From contig OX579640.1 of the NCBI GenBank assembly GCA_951230915.1, positions 8,514,981 to 8,578,980 of the forward strand: a stretch of 64,000 nucleotides of DNA. Reading direction: 5' to 3'. This stretch comes from Antitrichia curtipendula (Eukaryota > Streptophyta > Bryopsida > Hypnales > Leucodontaceae). Positions 60,181 through 64,000 of the stretch are shown one piece after another; position 1 is the stretch's first letter; every line of letters begins with the position of its first letter. Under the pieces are notes generated by a model. The model saw only the letters and a list, made by a program, of their open reading frames with translations. It did not search any database and had not been told where the DNA came from. The position numbers and the translations under genes are program-made.

Positions 60181-61631
60181 ATTCTATTTTATAACTTTAA
60201 TTGTACACTAGTGTATTACTAGACTATTATGAAAAAAGTATGGAAAAAATTGCAACCCATTTGACTGCAAAGGATTGAAAGATTATAATATATGAAGTGA
60301 GGAAAAACAAAAACAAAAACAAAAAACATTTGTGCATTTGTGCAAAATGGCTTTGAGCCCTCTTGAAGTAAATTTTTTGTTCTAAACAAAATTGTACTTC
60401 TACACCATTGAACACTACATCCTGTAAAATACACTCTATTAAGTTTTCATCCCGATTTTCATAAGCAAATAAGGGAGGTACCTTACTCTAAATCATCCCT
60501 TGAAACATGGAAGTTAAAATAAACTAGCAAATGAATACAAGGTGATTGGAAGAAACACTTTACACTTGTTTTATATGGAAAATTTTGTCAAAATGGTGGT
60601 AATTTGTGTGCTACTTTTAGCCAAGCTTTTAGCCCCCTTGTCTGAACTATAATGGTGGTAATTGTATATAGTATAGAAGTCAATAAAATGAGCCTCTCTC
60701 TACTTGCATTTTGAAACATGTAAAATATTATTTTTTTGGTGAATGACCATTTCCATAGAGTAGTTATAAATGGATAACTTTTGTTTTTTAATTTAATTTT
60801 ATCTACAAATTTTAAAACATCAAAATATATTTTTTCTTAACATTTGGCACTTTTTTGGTTCTCCTGTTTAGGAAATTTTTCTATGCTTTTCTATCACCAA
60901 TTACCTTCATTTTAAAAGTGAATGAATTGGTAATATTTTTTTTAAATCTAATTTTCAAGTATTTTAGAAAAATAAGAATGATTACTATAAAAACGTAACA
61001 AAATCAACATGTGTTTCTTATAATTATCCTATACCAGGTAATATTTGATGATTTATTGTACACCAAAAAAAGAAGTTTGAAGTCCAAATTTGAAATGTAT
61101 GGAAAAAATTTCAAGAATTTTAAAATTGCATATTCTATGATAAGAGCATTTGTTTCAAACTTCCCTAATAGAGTTAGTAGAGCTTTGAGTCTTCTTAGAA
61201 TGAGATTTTGTGCTAAAAATAGATTTCTTTTACAGTTATGTACTATATCATCTTAGATATCAACATGCCAAAATCCAAAAGTAGATGAGGAATTTTGCAA
61301 GAGACGCCAAAATTGCCCAAATTCTTTTAGACAATATAACTTTGAGTTTGAGCAATTGATTTAAAATAAAATTCATTCCCACGAAGGGGATGAATGTTTG
61401 TTATTAGAGGTTAAGATAAAACTAGTTAATTCTAATTATGTATACACAAAAGTCTATCATAATAAATCCAGATAAATAAAATAGATACTCATTGCAAAAT
61501 ATTCACCAATAGGACATTGAAATTAGATTACAAATTTAGAATACATAATATTTGAAGTTTGACCTCTTATTACATTTTCATATAATATTCAAATGTAATA
61601 TTCAAATATCATTGTTGAACTTCACCTAATC
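60181..61631. other. AT-rich DNA, no gene
   Basis: No coding region is supported. Frames here are short, Phe/Lys/Ile-rich and lack any domain motif. Confidence 0.6.
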
Positions 61632-62549
61632 TTAATCCCTAAAGAATTGTGACTATGTTTTCACCAAAAACACTCCAAAACTATCATTTCTAGTACAAGC
61701 ATCAAATTTTAGAAAAAAAAACCAAACATTTTTGGACACATGTAATTGTAGTTTGAGATGAGGTGGAGAAAAATTCAGAAATTTACACCATATAGATTGC
61801 AAGATATTAGCATTTGAAGTGACAAACCTTCTTTTTTTGACCCTTCAAGAAAACAGCCATTTGCATTTCACAAGATCACATTTGTATGAAAAAATGTCTA
61901 AAATGGTGGTGCTTCTTTGGATTCATTTTTTAAGCAAGTTGGCTATATGCTTGAAATTTTTTAGATCATTTGAAAATGTATAACATATAGGAAAAAAAAT
62001 AGTAAGTAGAAAAAAATAGAGAATGATTCAAAATACAAAATTGTTAAGAATTTTGTTATAGAACTGAAAAATTCCAATCCCAATGGATGCAATTTTGTTA
62101 TAAACAATCTACATCCTATAATTTTATTTCTTTCAAAAATATTGAAAATTGAGTAAAATAAAAGATTTTCAAAGTTTATTTTAGAGTAGAGAATCCAGAA
62201 TTGCCCACAAACCCAAACTCCTCATAACATTTGACTCATTGATCAAAATGGAATGATTCAAATTTTTTCATGTATATATGACTCTAAAAAACCAATTTCA
62301 AATTTTTGTCTCTTAAAAAAGTGATTTTTTTAATCTACACAAACTGCCTGTCTAGGAAAAAAAGTTACATATTAGGTCATAACTTTTGACTCACATTTCC
62401 AAATGTCATGAAATTTAGTGCATATGAAAGATATTTTTTGTCCCCACTTTCTATTAAATATAAGCCTAAAATCGAAAATTTGCAATTATACATAACTAGC
62501 CAAAATTTCTATGTTGCCAAAAAATGCATGTTGGTCTCTTAGGAATTAA
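61632..62549. mobile_element. TTAA-ended element C, about 918 bp
   Basis: Third copy of the element at 23061-24002. It starts ttaatccctaaagaattgtg and continues gactatgttttcaccaaaaa; it ends ctatgttgccaaaaaatgca... tcttaggaattaa. It is in the same orientation as element B and more diverged at the ends. Confidence 0.7.
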
Positions 62550-62820
62550 GAAACAATTACAATAGTTCCAAACCTGAACTCCCGTAAAAGAATGATTGTT
62601 TCTTTTGTATGCGGAAGTTTTATCTTTTAATATATGAAGTTTGTAAACGCCATGTAGGAATGAACCCTTATTAATTTCCAAGACTTTAGATGAGATTTTG
62701 GAGTTGTAAAGTGCTACAAGTTTCTGGATTATTGAGAGTATAGAAAATATGCCAAAATTAGGCCCTAGATTACCAGTTTGATGCGATAGGACTACTGCTA
62801 CCTCAGATAATAATATTTAC

Positions 62821-62822
<2 letters not shown>

Positions 62823-62878
<56 letters not shown>
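62823..62878. repeat. (TA)n microsatellite
   Basis: About 27 TA units in a row, followed by ATT repeats. Confidence 0.95.
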
Positions 62879-62879
<1 letters not shown>

Positions 62880-62884
<5 letters not shown>

Positions 62885-64000
62885 TTATTTTAAAACTTAG
62901 CAAACACTAGGTGGTTCCCAACATTGGAAACAGGTGTAAAGCAACCCTCTAATGGAACTTAAAAACGTCTAATGCCATCAACTTAAATTTTTTTAAGTAT
63001 TTTTTCCCGAAGGTGACGTCAAGCTATGGTCTTATGGAGTCCTAAAGCAAGAAGGCTGCAAGCAAAAGAATTTATTTTTATCTGTAATTGCTTTGTCGTG
63101 TAGCTCCATTGATAATTGTTTAAATTTGTGAAAAATAATAAGTTATTTTTTGCATGAGTTAGGTAGAGGATTATGGGTGAAATTGTCTTGTGGTCCACCC
63201 ACACACACTCTTTGACATCTTTGACAAATTATACTCTCTACGCCTCAAAATAAATCCATGGTTTCTAGTGGAAAACTTTGAGTATCATGGATTTATTTTT
63301 GAGACAGAGGGAGTAGACGTTAAGTTTCTCAATGAATCTACTTTGCTAATTCTGGTTTGAAAATTGAAAACCAATGGGATGAAGTTTGATTTTCATTTGG
63401 GTCATATGGAATCAAATATCTGAAGTGGTTGCCCATGTGAAAATTGTGCTCGACACATCTAGCCTCAAGCACGGGCGGTTGATTCAAACTTTGACTCCCA
63501 ATGGACTTTGTTTTGTTAAAAAGGAGAATGGCCAAAGTAGCAAAAGGACATGAAAAAGTTGGAAGTCTTTAGAACTTTGCAATTGATAGTGTCTGAGCAC
63601 ATTGATGACAAGACATTTTAGTATAGGGCAATGCATGAAGAGGAGGGGATTGCATGAAAAAATGAGTCGACAAGGGGGGCAGAGCTCGACAAGGAGGCGC
63701 ATTTTTTCACATAATCCTTGACGACAAGTGCATTGCCTGATATAAACCACCGCCAAAAAATTTGAAAAATTGGATGAACATTGTAGGATGAGATTCAAAT
63801 TTGGATGAAAATTCCATAATGCCCGATTATGCAAGTAAAAACACGTAATTGGGCATTACGCTTTGATTGTGTGGCAACCCCCACCTTGCAAATAAACGAG
63901 GAATTTTCTAGCAGTGGTTTAAGATTGGAGATATCAAGTGCAGAGTTTTTTTGGGTGATAAAGTAGGTGCCTAAAATTCCCATCATCAATCTGCGTACAT
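62880..64000. other. AT-rich DNA, no gene except a short MITE
   Basis: No coding region supported. The short MITE at 63232-63315 lies inside it. Confidence 0.6.
63232..63315. mobile_element. Short mariner-like MITE, 84 bp
   Basis: It starts TACTCTCTACGCCTCAAAAT and ends in the inverse ATTTTTGAGACAGAGGGAGTA-type sequence. 'aaataaatccatg' and 'catggatttattt' pair as inverted repeats. TA borders as at 551-912, so probably the same superfamily. Confidence 0.75.

Noticed and set aside
1..64000. CRISPR arrays, tRNA, rRNA or bacterial operons
   Set aside because: No regular repeat-spacer arrays, cloverleaf genes or rRNA motifs were seen; splicing and MITEs show plant nuclear DNA.

Overview
The window is nuclear DNA of a land plant. 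Evidence: AT-rich intergenic DNA, many short GT-AG introns, mariner-type and other MITEs, and plant-type genes (a TMCO4/DUF726 gene of 17 exons, an A-type cytochrome P450, a TKL-like kinase). The style of the kinase and P450 suggests a seed-free plant such as a bryophyte, but this is a weak inference. There is one 200-N assembly gap at 36037-36236.

Region 1 (about 2.8-20.3 kb) is the most unusual part. A 14,965-bp DNA transposon (4917-19881) is flanked by a perfect 9-bp target-site duplication (CTGCTTCTC at 4908-4916 and 19882-19890) and has related terminal inverted repeats that end in a 14-bp minisatellite. On its minus strand is a degraded Mutator-type transposase (CxxH motif, C-terminal SWIM zinc finger). 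On its plus strand are a small unknown gene and an 11-exon gene for a protein of about 1131 aa. That protein joins a ParB-like domain, a basic coiled linker and an N4/N6 DNA-methyltransferase-like fold of beta-class order (motif IV before motif I), with non-canonical motifs. The transposon sits inside an older, more decayed copy of the same methyltransferase-like gene (minus strand, 20275-19882 and 4916-3142). Removing the insert and one TSD copy restores that copy's reading frame across the junction. The methyltransferase-like gene is therefore recurrent transposon cargo, and one element has jumped into another. At least twelve variants of a 16-bp CpG-rich palindrome (CCCTCGGCGCCGAGGG) occur inside the insert; I saw none elsewhere in the window.

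Region 2 (about 20.3-25.7 kb) has no gene I can support. It holds a family of elements with TTAA ends, including a ~0.9-kb inverted pair.

Region 3 (about 25.7-55.8 kb) is a complex tandem segmental duplication of a kinase - TMCO4 - P450 block. The right copy holds a complete TMCO4 gene (676 aa predicted) and a P450 with open exons, but a broken kinase. The left copy holds the better kinase, a TMCO4 cut after exon 6, and only intron-derived relics of the P450. Divergence is uneven: TMCO4 exons 1-5 are almost identical, the flanking blocks are old. This suggests later gene conversion or a second duplication.

Region 4 (about 55.8-64 kb) is gene-poor. It holds a foldback MITE with a 35-bp perfect hairpin, more TTAA-ended elements, a short mariner-like MITE and an AT microsatellite.
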